This document shows, piece by piece, positions 1 to 8,235 of a stretch of DNA of 21,907 nt (the first letter of the stretch is position 1; each line of letters begins with the position of its first letter). The notes beneath the pieces were generated by a model that did not search any database, had not been told where the DNA came from, and was given only the letters and a program-made list of their open reading frames with translations. The stretch is from a virus. The stretch is from the IMG/VR virus record IMGVR_UViG_3300024273_000237, positions 1-21,907 of that record; one strand, 5' to 3'. The position numbers were made by a program, and so were the translations under genes.

Positions 1-1601
1 TCCTGCTTGGAGAGCAGGACCCTCAGTTATTGGCAGCCCTGCACGAAGCGCACGAAGGACGTATACAAGCAGCAGAAGAAGACCCGATACGCTACGGCTT
101 TGACCTAGCAGGATGGGACCGCATACGTACAGGATTACGTACAAACAATGAAGTACTGGCACTAGGTGGTAACAGATCAGGCAAGACGACTGGCTGCGCC
201 AAGATGCTTATGGAGGCCGTCACGGAAAGTATGGACGGGCATATCGTATGCTTCTCCCAGAATGCAGATACCTCTATCAAGGTACAGCAGTCCGCTGTAT
301 GGGAGATGATGCCCAAGGAGTTCAAGCGCAAGACCAAGAGCGTAGACGGATACATCAACTACTCTATGCAGAATGGCTTCACGGCCTCTTCGTTTATCTT
401 CCCAGATACTAGGACCCGTGTAGACTTCAAGACCTACACGCAGTACAGTAATAACCAGACGATCCTGGAAGGCTTTGAGTTCGGGTTCAAGAAACCAGTA
501 GGGTTGAATATCGGCGCATGGCTTGACGAATACCTAGGTGACGCTGCTCTGGTCAACACCTTGCGTTTCCGTTTAGCTACCCGTGACTCCAAGATGCTTA
601 TCGGCTTTACGCCAATTGACGGGTATACACCTTTTATATCCGAGTACCTAAAGAACGCTGAAACCTTAAAGACTCGACCTGCTGCTTTACTCAAGAACAA
701 GGCAGTGCCTATTGAGCAGTACAGCCCTAGCAGAGATGCAAGAGTTGTATACCTGCACTCAGACGAGAATCCATTTGGTGGCTACGAACGTATAGCCAAG
801 GACCTAGTAAACCAGCCTGAGTCAGTCATAATGGTACGTGCCTACGGCGTACCAGTTAAATCAGCGAATGCACTGCTACCTTACTTCAACACAGAAGTAA
901 ATGTCCTAGACGATGAACCAAACAAGTACGGGTTTGAGTTCCCCGACATTTCGGATAAGTCGGAGTTCACCTGCTATCAGGTAGTTGACCCTGCTGGAGC
1001 AAGGAACTACACCTGCATCTGGGCTGGGGTAAATGCTGACGGGCAGGTATTCATCAGGAAAGAATGGCCAGACCGTGATACCTTCGGGGAATGGGCGATA
1101 TTCGGTGACCCTAAGTGGAGATATGGCTCTGCATCTAAGAAGGTAGGTCTCAACGTAGAAGGATACTGCGAGTTATTCAAAGAGATCGAGGAAGACCTAG
1201 GCATTGAGGTAACAGAAAGAATTGGTGACTCCCGTTTCTTCGCAAAGGAGAACGAGAACAACGATGACCTCTTTACTTCTTTCTATGACTTTGGTCTAAG
1301 CTTCATTCCTTCTAGTGGAGTAATGGAAGATCGGGGCATTACTGCCCTCGACGACTGGTTTAACTATAACCCAAATGTAGGCGTAGACTTATCGAATCGT
1401 CCACTGTGCTACGTGCACAGGGAATGCGGAAACTTAATCGATAGCCTAATCAACTACAATGCAAACGGTAAGTCCGACGAACCCCTGAAGGATTTCTTTG
1501 ACGTTATACGCTATTTGCGAATGTCGAACGGAGGGGAAGGGCCAGACTTTATGACCAATGCATCAATGCAAACAACTACAAATAAAAAAGGAGGATACTA
1601 A
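1..1601 (+). CDS. terL: Terminase large subunit (5' end outside window)
   Basis: DNA-packaging motor: an N-terminal ATPase drives translocation through the portal and a C-terminal RNase H-like nuclease cuts the concatemer. The frame is open from base 3 with no stop, so the gene begins upstream; a TTG at 30 is probably not the real start. Counting residues from that TTG, a Walker A GGNRSGKTT lies at 46-54, a Walker B-like strand IGAWLDE at 161-167, and MLIGFTP follows at 189-195. The nuclease half shows the expected spaced acidic residues: D320 in VVDPAG, D400 in RIGDSRFF, and D491 in DVIRYL near the C terminus. About 530 residues are visible, close to full length for the family. The gene stops one base before the next ATG. 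Function is secure; the subfamily is not assigned. Confidence 0.95.
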   Translation, partial: LLGEQDPQLLAALHEAHEGRIQAAEEDPIRYGFDLAGWDRIRTGLRTNNEVLALGGNRSGKTTGCAKMLMEAVTESMDGHIVCFSQNADTSIKVQQSAVWEMMPKEFKRKTKSVDGYINYSMQNGFTASSFIFPDTRTRVDFKTYTQYSNNQTILEGFEFGFKKPVGLNIGAWLDEYLGDAALVNTLRFRLATRDSKMLIGFTPIDGYTPFISEYLKNAETLKTRPAALLKNKAVPIEQYSPSRDARVVYLHSDENPFGGYERIAKDLVNQPESVIMVRAYGVPVKSANALLPYFNTEVNVLDDEPNKYGFEFPDISDKSEFTCYQVVDPAGARNYTCIWAGVNADGQVFIRKEWPDRDTFGEWAIFGDPKWRYGSASKKVGLNVEGYCELFKEIEEDLGIEVTERIGDSRFFAKENENNDDLFTSFYDFGLSFIPSSGVMEDRGITALDDWFNYNPNVGVDLSNRPLCYVHRECGNLIDSLINYNANGKSDEPLKDFFDVIRYLRMSNGGEGPDFMTNASMQTTTNKKGGY

Positions 1602-1602
1602 T

Positions 1603-1977
1603 ATGCCTAAGAAAAGAGTACAAGCAATTGCCAAGGAGCACAATGTCGAGCTGGATTTACTACTGGAACTAGTAAAAAGCAAACTACCAGAGCATACCGT
1701 CACGGGAACTGGCAAGGCCAGGTGGATCAACGAAGAGGGGCAGTCTATGCTAGAGGAAGCAGTAGATATTCCTGAGCTTACGCCCAAGCGTTACCGTGGA
1801 GCAGTGCACTCAAAAGCTCCAAACAAAAGTTATATCTACGTGTATATCAGGGAGATACAGAAGAAGGTCCCAGTAGTAATCCCTCGCAAGTTTGAGAATC
1901 ACTTCACGCCTGGGAAGAATGTCAACGTCGAGGCTATCACTGATGAAACAGGAACATCCTATCGCTATGTTAAGTGA
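1603..1977 (+). CDS. Small protein with IF2-N-like N-terminal helical motif
   Basis: A 124-residue basic protein of unknown role. The start at 1603 is chosen over an in-frame ATG at 1558 because AAAGGAGG sits at 1587-1594 with ideal spacing and 1603 avoids overlap with the terminase. Residues about 4-30 (RVQAIAKEHNVELDLLLEL) resemble the N-terminal helical domain of translation initiation factor IF-2, a small nucleic-acid-binding fold. The second half, about 65-124, is rich in beta-forming residues (SYIYVYIRE, KVPVVIP) and could be a small barrel. It is one of very few genes here with a strong Shine-Dalgarno sequence. A nucleic-acid-binding packaging accessory, or an unrecognised small terminase, is possible but inferred only from position and the motif. 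Confidence 0.75.
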   Translation: MPKKRVQAIAKEHNVELDLLLELVKSKLPEHTVTGTGKARWINEEGQSMLEEAVDIPELTPKRYRGAVHSKAPNKSYIYVYIREIQKKVPVVIPRKFENHFTPGKNVNVEAITDETGTSYRYVK

Positions 1978-2176
1978 AGATGACATTACTTTAGATCCAG
2001 AATGGATCAAGGAGCAGGTCAATAGACTTGCGGGATGGGAGTATCTAAATAGATATGTAAGGCACCAGCTTGAAACACCAATGCGTCCACAGGAATTATG
2101 TGATAAAATTGGGGTATACAAAGGCTACATTCACGACATTACTAAATCAGCAAAGAAAAAAATAGATGCAAAATAA
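1967..2176 (+). CDS. Small helix-turn-helix-like protein
   Basis: A 69-residue protein, function not recognised. Residues about 38-66 (MRPQELCDKIGVYKGYIHDI then TKSAKKKI) read as a helix-turn-helix of the sigma-region-4 or Cro type: a short helix, a Gly turn, a second helix and a basic tail. The start at 1967 overlaps the previous gene by 11 bases, and the portal start overlaps this gene by the same 11 bases, which supports the choice. An upstream ATG at 1943 has a GAGG nine bases before it and would add eight residues. Lying between terminase and portal, it could bind DNA during packaging or regulate late genes. This is inference. Confidence 0.7.
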   Translation: MLSEDDITLDPEWIKEQVNRLAGWEYLNRYVRHQLETPMRPQELCDKIGVYKGYIHDITKSAKKKIDAK

Positions 2177-4262
2177 ATCCACCTTTGAAGCCTTGACGTA
2201 CGTCGATGCCTCTCCAGACATTACTGCGTTACGCAACGCATACGACCAGACTGTAAACGAACTGGAAGCTTATTTTGATTTGTGCCGTACTAGTTACGAT
2301 GACCGCCGCAACTGGTGGCCAGGCAAAAGCCGTGATCACCGCAAGCACGGTGCAGATGCATTCCCTTGGGAGGGAGCATCAGACACAGAGAGTCACGTCA
2401 TTGACGAACGCATTACACGACTAGTGTCTTTGTTTATGTCTTCGCTGAATCGGTCTAACATCCGTGCCTACCCAGTGGAGTCCAGTGACATTGCTCGTGC
2501 AGAGATCGTATCGTCCTTCCTTAAGTGGATGGTAACAAGCGGATACATCCCTCGCTACAAGCGTGAAATGGAACTAGGTGCCAACTATCTGCTAGAACGT
2601 GGAATGCTTATTACTTATGTAGGCTGGCACACAGAGGACCGTCAGTTTCTACAGAAGCTTACTCTTGAGCAGATCGCAGAGATGGACCCAAATATTTTCG
2701 GTGCAGTTCAGTCAGGTGAAAATGACGATGAACTAGTGTTTATGCTTCAAAACATCTTTGATGGTGTAACAGATAAGCGAGCAAAGAAAGCACTTAAGGA
2801 CCTACGCAAGTTCGGGGAAGCGGAGCTTCCAACTGTACGCCGTCAGATTGACGCACCAGAGATTAAGACACTCGCCCCAGACGGAGATTTCTTCTTCCCA
2901 GCTTATGTCACTGATCCACAGCGTGCACCTTACTGCTTCTGGAAGACTTACTATACAGCACAAGAACTTGAGAACAAGGTAGCTACCGCAGGATGGGACG
3001 CTGATTTTGTTGATTATATTATCGAGCACTACAGAGGTGTTAATATAGATAGCGTTGAAAGAGAACAGGAAGGCCGCCGCAGTACTAGCTTGACCGATAA
3101 TGCCTACGAGGCACATGAACTAATAGAAATCGTGTATGCGTACCAGCGGTTGGTCGATCCTGAAGATGGTTCAGAGGGTATCTACTGCACAGTATTCCAC
3201 AAGGATTACGGCGGAGAGAACAATGAAGCACCTGCATACGCCAAGCGTGAGCTACTTAATGGCTACGAGGACTACCCAGTTGTAGTCACCAAGCTGTCAG
3301 AAGACAGCAAGCGTCTATACGACACAACTACGGTCCCAGATATCCTTCGTGGTATCCAGAACCAAGTTAAGGTAGAGCGTGACTCTCGCATTGATCGCAA
3401 CAGTTTATCTACGCTACCCCCTATCCTGCACCCAGTAGGTCAGGCACCAAGTGACTGGGGTCCTGGTCGTATGATTCCTTATCGCCGTAAAGGTGACCTG
3501 GACTTTGCACCTGTGCCTCCTGCACCTGTTGGCTCCATTGAGATTGAGCAGACCCTAGAAAGTTTAGCGGATCGCCTAGTAGGACTAGACGAAGACTCTC
3601 AGATCTCTAGTGTACGCAAGCAGTTCCTCGTGGACAAGTTCTTGCAGCACAATGCAGAGGTTATGCGTATGGCTTATCGTTGCTTCCAACGCTTTGGTCC
3701 AGACGAAGTGTTCTTCCGTGTAACTGGAATCCCTGACCCACAAGTCATGGACCGAGGTGACCCTGATTCAAACTTTGATATTACTATCAACTACGATGTA
3801 CTAAACACGGACCCTAAGTCCCAGGAAGTTAAGTTGGCTCAGATGACCCAACTAATCCAACTGGACCGCAATGGCCGCATCGACGTTGACAAAATGTTAT
3901 CAGTACTGGCAAGTAGCATTGACCCAATTCTAGCGGACGCTGTACTTACTCCTGTAGAGGACGCACAGCAGCAAGTAGTCAAGGACGTTACAGATGACCT
4001 GACTAAGATCTACGCTGGTATTGAAATGCCTGCTCGTGCAAGCGGCGGACAGATTGCAATGCAAGTACTAGAGCAGTACGGTCAGCAGCCTGATATCCAG
4101 CAAAAGCTACAAGAGGACGAAGCCTTTGCGGGTCGCCTGCAGAAGTACGCAGGTCAGTACCAATTCCAAATGCAACAAATGCAGAACGCTGAGATTGGCC
4201 GCATCGGTACAACTCCAGCACAGATGGGCGAAGTAGGAACCCAAGATATGGGACAATACTAA
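2166..4262 (+). CDS. Portal protein
   Basis: Forms the dodecameric ring at the capsid vertex through which DNA is packaged and ejected. At 698 residues it is in the size range of P22-type portals (about 725). The N-terminal region has the pattern NWWPGKSRDHRKHG then AFPWEGASDTESHVIDERI at 49-83, familiar from many marine podoviral portals. The middle has the wing/stem-type alternation, with AQMTQLIQLDRNGRI preceding the late region. The C-terminal 100 residues are Gln-rich and helical (GQQPDIQQKLQEDEAFAGRL), as expected of a barrel extension into the capsid. The gene lies just after the terminase and before the scaffold, the normal order. The leader is A-rich with no Shine-Dalgarno site, so translation is probably coupled to the overlapping upstream gene. 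Confidence 0.9.
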   Translation: MQNKSTFEALTYVDASPDITALRNAYDQTVNELEAYFDLCRTSYDDRRNWWPGKSRDHRKHGADAFPWEGASDTESHVIDERITRLVSLFMSSLNRSNIRAYPVESSDIARAEIVSSFLKWMVTSGYIPRYKREMELGANYLLERGMLITYVGWHTEDRQFLQKLTLEQIAEMDPNIFGAVQSGENDDELVFMLQNIFDGVTDKRAKKALKDLRKFGEAELPTVRRQIDAPEIKTLAPDGDFFFPAYVTDPQRAPYCFWKTYYTAQELENKVATAGWDADFVDYIIEHYRGVNIDSVEREQEGRRSTSLTDNAYEAHELIEIVYAYQRLVDPEDGSEGIYCTVFHKDYGGENNEAPAYAKRELLNGYEDYPVVVTKLSEDSKRLYDTTTVPDILRGIQNQVKVERDSRIDRNSLSTLPPILHPVGQAPSDWGPGRMIPYRRKGDLDFAPVPPAPVGSIEIEQTLESLADRLVGLDEDSQISSVRKQFLVDKFLQHNAEVMRMAYRCFQRFGPDEVFFRVTGIPDPQVMDRGDPDSNFDITINYDVLNTDPKSQEVKLAQMTQLIQLDRNGRIDVDKMLSVLASSIDPILADAVLTPVEDAQQQVVKDVTDDLTKIYAGIEMPARASGGQIAMQVLEQYGQQPDIQQKLQEDEAFAGRLQKYAGQYQFQMQQMQNAEIGRIGTTPAQMGEVGTQDMGQY

Positions 4263-4263
4263 T

Positions 4264-4680
4264 ATGACTCCACAAGAATACGCAAATAAACGGGCATCCG
4301 ATAAACTCTTTGGGTTTCCTATTCGTGAAAAGTTATATCCTGGAGAGGATCAATTTTTCTCAGATAGACCTGAAGTGGCTGGTATGGCGGCTGAGGATAA
4401 TACTATTATCCTTAATCCGTACAGCTCTTTATCCAAGAAACAATTAGGGGCAGTAGCAGAGAATGAAGCCATTCGCTTGAAGATGCGACAAGATGAATTT
4501 GCTCCAGAGTTTGAAGTTACACCAGATCAAGTTAAGTTCTTTGAAGGAACTGAGTACGCAGATAATCCAACAGCAATGAAACAAACTATTCTTGCTAGGG
4601 TTTACAGCGGTGATTCTAGTGCAAAGGCCACACCTGAGCAGAAACAAGCTTTAAAAGAATATCTTTCAAAAGATAAATAA
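4264..4680 (+). CDS. Conserved-type phage protein of unknown function (portal-adjacent)
   Basis: A 138-residue soluble protein, not identified. It has an N-terminal segment with NTIILNPYSSLS (about 46-57) followed by a helical stretch with AVAENEAIRLKMR, then a C-terminal part with KFFEGTEYADN, MKQTILARVYSGD and a charged tail. The C-terminal pattern is familiar from small genes beside portals in environmental phage genomes, but no activity can be assigned. It follows the portal by a single base (TAA-T-ATG) and is followed by the next gene in the same way, so the three are translationally linked. A head-assembly or minor virion role is inferred from position only. Confidence 0.75.
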   Translation: MTPQEYANKRASDKLFGFPIREKLYPGEDQFFSDRPEVAGMAAEDNTIILNPYSSLSKKQLGAVAENEAIRLKMRQDEFAPEFEVTPDQVKFFEGTEYADNPTAMKQTILARVYSGDSSAKATPEQKQALKEYLSKDK

Positions 4681-4681
4681 T

Positions 4682-4888
4682 ATGACTATTCAAGAAGACA
4701 TTGAACATCTAAAGCGGCACGATTCGTTTAACCGCTTTATTGATCTAATCAAGCAGATGCGTGAAGAGTGCATCGCAGAAATGCACGAGGTGCCAACTGA
4801 TAAGCTACAGCAGTTATCAGGTCGCATTTTAAGCTACGATCAGATTATGACAATGGCCAGCTGGGCAGAGACTTCATCCAGCGAATAA
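4682..4888 (+). CDS. Small helical protein of unknown function
   Basis: A 68-residue protein, mostly alpha-helical by inspection, with hydrophobic and charged residues alternating through DIEHLKRHDSFNRFIDLIKQ and REECIAEMHEVPTDKLQQ, then GRILSYDQIM. There is no signal peptide or membrane segment. The portal, this gene and the one before it are joined by stop-T-ATG junctions. A gene of this size and pattern is common between portal and scaffold genes in uncultured marine podoviruses. It may help portal or head assembly, but no function is known to me. Confidence 0.75.
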   Translation: MTIQEDIEHLKRHDSFNRFIDLIKQMREECIAEMHEVPTDKLQQLSGRILSYDQIMTMASWAETSSSE

Positions 4889-4889
4889 T

Positions 4890-4918
4890 TTAATAGCATA
4901 CATTTCGTGTGCTATAAT
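4890..4918 (+). promoter_or_regulatory. Extended -10 promoter for scaffold/capsid genes
   Basis: In the 70-base gap before the scaffold gene there is TGCTATAAT at 4910-4918, a consensus extended -10 element. The -35 position, 17 bases upstream (4890-4895), is TTAATA, a four-of-six match. Transcription would start near 4925, leaving a leader of about 34 bases before the ATG at 4959. The 11-mer TGTGCTATAAT recurs exactly at 8860-8870 in another gap. No start-site data are available. Confidence 0.65.
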
Positions 4919-4958
4919 GCAAACATAGCTATCGCTCAGCGTTGAAGAGTGGAAATAT

Positions 4959-6047
4959 ATGAACAACGAAGTCACAACGGGAATCGCTGAACCTGAAAAT
5001 ACTACAGTGGAAAAGACAAATATCACAGCAGAGGATTTTGCGATCCAACGCTTAGGGCAACCAACGCCTCAACCAGAAGAGCAAGAAGCTCCCGAGGTTG
5101 AAGAAGAGGTAGCCGACGAAATTGCTACTGAAGAAGTAGAAGGAGTAGAGGAATCAGACGAGAGTACTGAAGACGAAACTCCCGAAGCGGAAACAGACGA
5201 GCAAGTTCTTTCTCAGATTGATTTAGATGACATGTCCGAAGTGGAACTGCGTGAACTAGCCGATAAGCTAGGTAGCCGTGCAGTAGCTCGCTTTGGAGAA
5301 CTCACAGCTAAACGAAAGGCAGCAGAGGAAAGACTCCAACAACTGGAGTCCAAAATGCTTGCCCAGGAAAACAATCCGCTTACACCAAAGCAAAAAGTTA
5401 CAAACAATCCGTTTGATAACGTAGGGACTCTTGAGGACCTGCAATCAAAAGCTACGGATGCTAGTAATGTTATTGAATGGGCAGAGGACATTATGTTCAA
5501 TGCAGACGGATATGAAGCTGATGATGTTGTCACGGAAGTAGAAGGTAAGGAGATGACTAAGGCTGATGTCCGCAATGCATTATTGCAGGCACGTAAAGCT
5601 CGTGACAAATTCCTTCCTGCTCGCTTGGAAGAGATCCAGAAGGTAGAGCAAAGCAACCAGATGCAGGAGCACCTAAGTGCTCAGGCTGAAGCTGAGCTAC
5701 CCTGGATGAAAGGCGAAGACAACGATACACGGCGTGAGTACCAAGCCATTATGGGCGACCCTAGGGTCGAGACATTAATGACTAGCCTCCCGTCTGACGT
5801 TAAAGCACAGATGCCGTACCTGTTAGCGCACGCCGCTAATAGTATCTACGGTCGGAAAGAAGTAAAAAGCGTTAAGTCCAAAGTACGACTTAACCCATCA
5901 AATACTTCTACTCCTAGTGCAGCAGGCTCAGATAAGCCTTCTAGCCGTGCAAGTAAATCAATCAAGAACTTGAATACTCAGTTTAAGCAATCAGGTGATA
6001 AGAGTGACTTCATTACTCTCCGAACCCTTCAATTACAAAACAGATAA
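4959..6047 (+). CDS. Capsid scaffolding protein
   Basis: Guides capsid assembly and is later removed. At 362 residues it has a strongly acidic, low-complexity N-terminal third (many Glu/Asp between about 35 and 95) and a helical middle with coiled-coil character (RKAAEERLQQLESKMLAQE near 125-143). A basic Ser/Lys-rich C terminus (KEVKSVKSKVRLN and SSRASKSIKNLN) follows. An acidic front with a basic helical tail that binds the coat protein is the usual scaffold layout. Position between portal and major capsid gene agrees. It has its own upstream promoter. The start has only a weak GTGGA before it. I see no protease domain fused to it. Confidence 0.88.
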   Translation: MNNEVTTGIAEPENTTVEKTNITAEDFAIQRLGQPTPQPEEQEAPEVEEEVADEIATEEVEGVEESDESTEDETPEAETDEQVLSQIDLDDMSEVELRELADKLGSRAVARFGELTAKRKAAEERLQQLESKMLAQENNPLTPKQKVTNNPFDNVGTLEDLQSKATDASNVIEWAEDIMFNADGYEADDVVTEVEGKEMTKADVRNALLQARKARDKFLPARLEEIQKVEQSNQMQEHLSAQAEAELPWMKGEDNDTRREYQAIMGDPRVETLMTSLPSDVKAQMPYLLAHAANSIYGRKEVKSVKSKVRLNPSNTSTPSAAGSDKPSSRASKSIKNLNTQFKQSGDKSDFITLRTLQLQNR

Positions 6048-6070
6048 ATTAAATTCTAATATAAAATATT

Positions 6071-7096
6071 ATGGCATTCTCAAATACATTCGACACCACT
6101 AATCCTGGTTCCGCTGTTTCCAATCGTGAAGACCTCACAGATGTACTTACCATCTTGGCTCCCGAAGAAACTCCTGTCCTTTCATCCGCTTCTAAGAAAC
6201 GCTCCAGTGCTACATTCACTGAGTGGACCGTAGACGCTCTTTCTGCTCCTAGCGTTGCTGGTGTAGACGAAGGTGCAGATGTTACTACATTCACCGATCA
6301 GTTCGCTGGCCGTGCTCGTCTTGGTAACTACGTCCAAAAATTCCGCCGCAACTTCCAGGTCTCCGACTTGCAAGAAGCTGTTGAGTCCGTTGGTCCAGCT
6401 AAGATTGCACAAGCTGAAGCTAAAGCAATTCGTGAGCTTAAGCGTGACGTTGAAGCTACATTGATCGGTACACAAGATCGCAGCATCGAAGATGGTGCTG
6501 GTACACCTTACGGCCTTCGTGGTCTTGGTGACTGGATCGACTCTGCTGGTCCTACTGACGTTCCTGCGAACTTCCGTACCCCTGCTTCTTCGATCTATGA
6601 CATCAGCGCAGCTGGTAACCCATTCAGTGAAGAAACTCTTAACGACATGATCTCTTCGATCTATCGTGAAACTGGTAGCACCAACAAACTTATGCTTGTT
6701 GCTGACACTGGTCTTCGTCGTACTATCGCTGACTTCGCTCGTGTTTCTGCTGGCGCAACTGAAAGCATCCGTGCAGTAAACTACGATGGTAACAAAGCTG
6801 AGATTAAACTCTCTGTTGAGCTTTACCAAAGTGATCACGGCATCGTATCTATCGTCAACATGAACCCAGACACTGCTCCTGCTACACTACTGTACAATCA
6901 GTCTGGTGGCGTATCGGGCAATCTTGACTTCAATGACGGTTACCTCCTCAACCCTGACTACTACGGTGTACACGAACTGATCCCTATGGGTTCGACTCGT
7001 CTACCTAATCTTGGTGGCGGCGAACGTGGATTCTGCGATTGCACATTGACCCTCGGTGTTTATCACCCACAGGCTCACGGTAAGATTACTCAGTAA
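6071..7096 (+). CDS. Major capsid protein, SU10/DUF5309-like
   Basis: Main shell protein with the HK97 fold, expected in several hundred copies. The 341 residues match the SU10-type capsid family in length and pattern: an N-terminal arm (FSNTFDTTNPGSAVSNREDL), TPVLSSASKKRSSATFTEWT, then RNFQVSDLQEAV, a long helix with AQAEAKAIRELKRDVEATL, and a beta-rich C-terminal domain. Codon use is unlike its neighbours: all 18 Arg codons are CGT (14) or CGC (4), as expected for a very highly expressed gene. The 23-base gap before the ATG is almost entirely A and T with no Shine-Dalgarno site. A strong terminator follows the stop. Confidence 0.93.
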   Translation: MAFSNTFDTTNPGSAVSNREDLTDVLTILAPEETPVLSSASKKRSSATFTEWTVDALSAPSVAGVDEGADVTTFTDQFAGRARLGNYVQKFRRNFQVSDLQEAVESVGPAKIAQAEAKAIRELKRDVEATLIGTQDRSIEDGAGTPYGLRGLGDWIDSAGPTDVPANFRTPASSIYDISAAGNPFSEETLNDMISSIYRETGSTNKLMLVADTGLRRTIADFARVSAGATESIRAVNYDGNKAEIKLSVELYQSDHGIVSIVNMNPDTAPATLLYNQSGGVSGNLDFNDGYLLNPDYYGVHELIPMGSTRLPNLGGGERGFCDCTLTLGVYHPQAHGKITQ

Positions 7097-7113
7097 TCCT
7101 GCTTGATTTTTCA

Positions 7114-7151
7114 GGGAGGGGTTGGTATAATCCCAGCCTCTCCCTTTTTTT
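7114..7151 (+). terminator. Rho-independent terminator after the capsid gene
   Basis: Left arm GGGAGGGGTTGG (7114-7125) pairs along its full 12 bases with CCAGCCTCTCCC (7133-7144), using two G-T wobbles, around a 7-base loop TATAATC. Seven T residues follow directly (7145-7151), then more T-rich sequence. It lies 18 bases after the capsid stop codon, the same place as the main late terminator of T7-like phages behind their capsid gene. Confidence 0.93.
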
Positions 7152-7167
7152 ACTTTTAATTTTTAAT

Positions 7168-7473
7168 ATGAATATTACAAATAACGGCCCTACTTACTCT
7201 GATGCAGAACTTGATCAGGCTTTTATGGATGAAATCAAAAATGGATTTCAGCTTGAAAAGCGTACGGAAGCATCTCGTGTAGATCAAGCTCGCAAAGAAG
7301 CTACTCAAGAACGAGGCAAGGTGCACCCAGTACTGGGACGTTGCGTTGCAACAATTCCGCACCGTGAGTACTTTAGACTTATTAAAAAATACGGACAAGA
7401 CACAGTGCACTCCAAGGAGTTCCTGCAATATTTCCAAAAGAATTTCTCGGACCTTACACCCAACAAACTATAA
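7168..7473 (+). CDS. Conserved-type phage protein of unknown function (post-capsid)
   Basis: A 101-residue charged protein, not identified. The N-terminal half is helical and rich in Glu, Lys and Arg (QAFMDEIKNGFQLEKRTEAS, RVDQARKEATQERG). The C-terminal half has PVLGRCVATIPHREYFRLIK followed by HSKEFLQYFQKNF. It lies between the capsid terminator and the first adaptor gene. Its transcription must come from read-through or a promoter not clearly visible in the T-rich leader at 7145-7167. The leader has no Shine-Dalgarno site. Position suggests a minor head or head-completion protein; this is inference. Confidence 0.75.
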   Translation: MNITNNGPTYSDAELDQAFMDEIKNGFQLEKRTEASRVDQARKEATQERGKVHPVLGRCVATIPHREYFRLIKKYGQDTVHSKEFLQYFQKNFSDLTPNKL

Positions 7474-7474
7474 T
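7469..7474 (+). promoter_or_regulatory. Possible -10 box abutting the adaptor start codon
   Basis: TATAAT overlaps the stop codon of the upstream gene and ends five bases before the ATG at 7480. If used, transcription would begin at or next to the start codon and give a leaderless message. There is no convincing -35 or TGn extension, and the region is AT-rich, so this may be chance. Confidence 0.25.
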
Positions 7475-7479
7475 ATATT

Positions 7480-8235
7480 ATGGCCAATTATCCTACTATC
7501 ACGTATCAAAACCTAGAAGAACGCTTTAAGTCCATTGCTGGACTAGCTTCACTAGAAACAACTGACGCATCATTTCTGCGGCAAGCAGTTAATCGCCGTG
7601 TTCGCACAGCGTTTGAACGCTACCCTTGGCCTGACTTTACCGTAATTGGAGAATCCATTGCACTGGCAACAGGAGACGACAATACAATTCAAACATATGG
7701 AACTGGGAAAGACCTAGCTAATGATTCCAATGTAGTGTTTCGGATTCACAAAACCGATCCAACGGATACCCGTTACCCAGAAGAATACACATATGTTTCA
7801 ACTTTAAATGCTGGAGGTTATCCATCAGTAAAAATTATTAACCCAACAGTTCTTGACGGTATTAGCGTATACGCAACTTACCGTAAGGACCTTGAAGCGG
7901 TTATTGCTGACGGTGGCACTTATACATCAGGTAGCTACGGCGACGAAGCCAATGATAATCCAAACATCCCATATCAGTTTTTTGAGTACTGCGCTTTCGG
8001 TGCTTACGCAGATTTCCTACGTGGTGATGGACAGACTGACAAGGCTCAAGTAGAGGATCAAAACTCTGAAATCATTCTTGTTTCTGAAATTGATAAGGTA
8101 CGTAATCAAAGCCGTCAGTTCCGTCACGATGTCTTGCAGTATCGCCCACAGACTCAGTTCGCTCGTCACAACGTACAAGCGGGTGGAACAGCATTGAACA
8201 AGCCAGAAACACTACTGAACAATAACGTACAGTAA
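7480..8235 (+). CDS. Head-tail adaptor / tail tube A-like protein, copy 1
   Basis: Predicted to bind the portal and connect it to the tail nozzle. It is 251 residues. Its N-terminal helices contain ERFKSIAGLASLETTDASFL (15-34) and RAVNRR-like arginine-rich sequence. The centre has VVFRIHKTDP (85-94) and a beta-rich region with SVYATYRKDL (129-138). The C-terminal helical part has GDGQTDKA (182-189). All three markers recur in the next gene, so the two are paralogues. Placement after the capsid gene matches gp11-type tail tube A of T7-like phages and gp4-type adaptors of P22-like phages; I cannot choose between those families by eye. The stop overlaps the next ATG by one base (TAATG). Confidence 0.8.
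   Translation: MANYPTITYQNLEERFKSIAGLASLETTDASFLRQAVNRRVRTAFERYPWPDFTVIGESIALATGDDNTIQTYGTGKDLANDSNVVFRIHKTDPTDTRYPEEYTYVSTLNAGGYPSVKIINPTVLDGISVYATYRKDLEAVIADGGTYTSGSYGDEANDNPNIPYQFFEYCAFGAYADFLRGDGQTDKAQVEDQNSEIILVSEIDKVRNQSRQFRHDVLQYRPQTQFARHNVQAGGTALNKPETLLNNNVQ

Noticed and set aside
6060-6065. TATAAA before the capsid ATG as a -10 box
   Set aside because: The leader is nearly pure A/T, so such matches are expected by chance, and there is no -35 or TGn.
6182-6838. A 218-codon open frame on the minus strand inside the capsid gene
   Set aside because: It is a by-product of the strong codon bias of the capsid gene, has no start signal and a Ser/Thr/Val-rich nonsense composition.
7126-7131. 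TATAAT as a promoter for the 7168 gene
   Set aside because: It forms most of the loop of the terminator hairpin and has no TGn extension or -35; chance is more likely.
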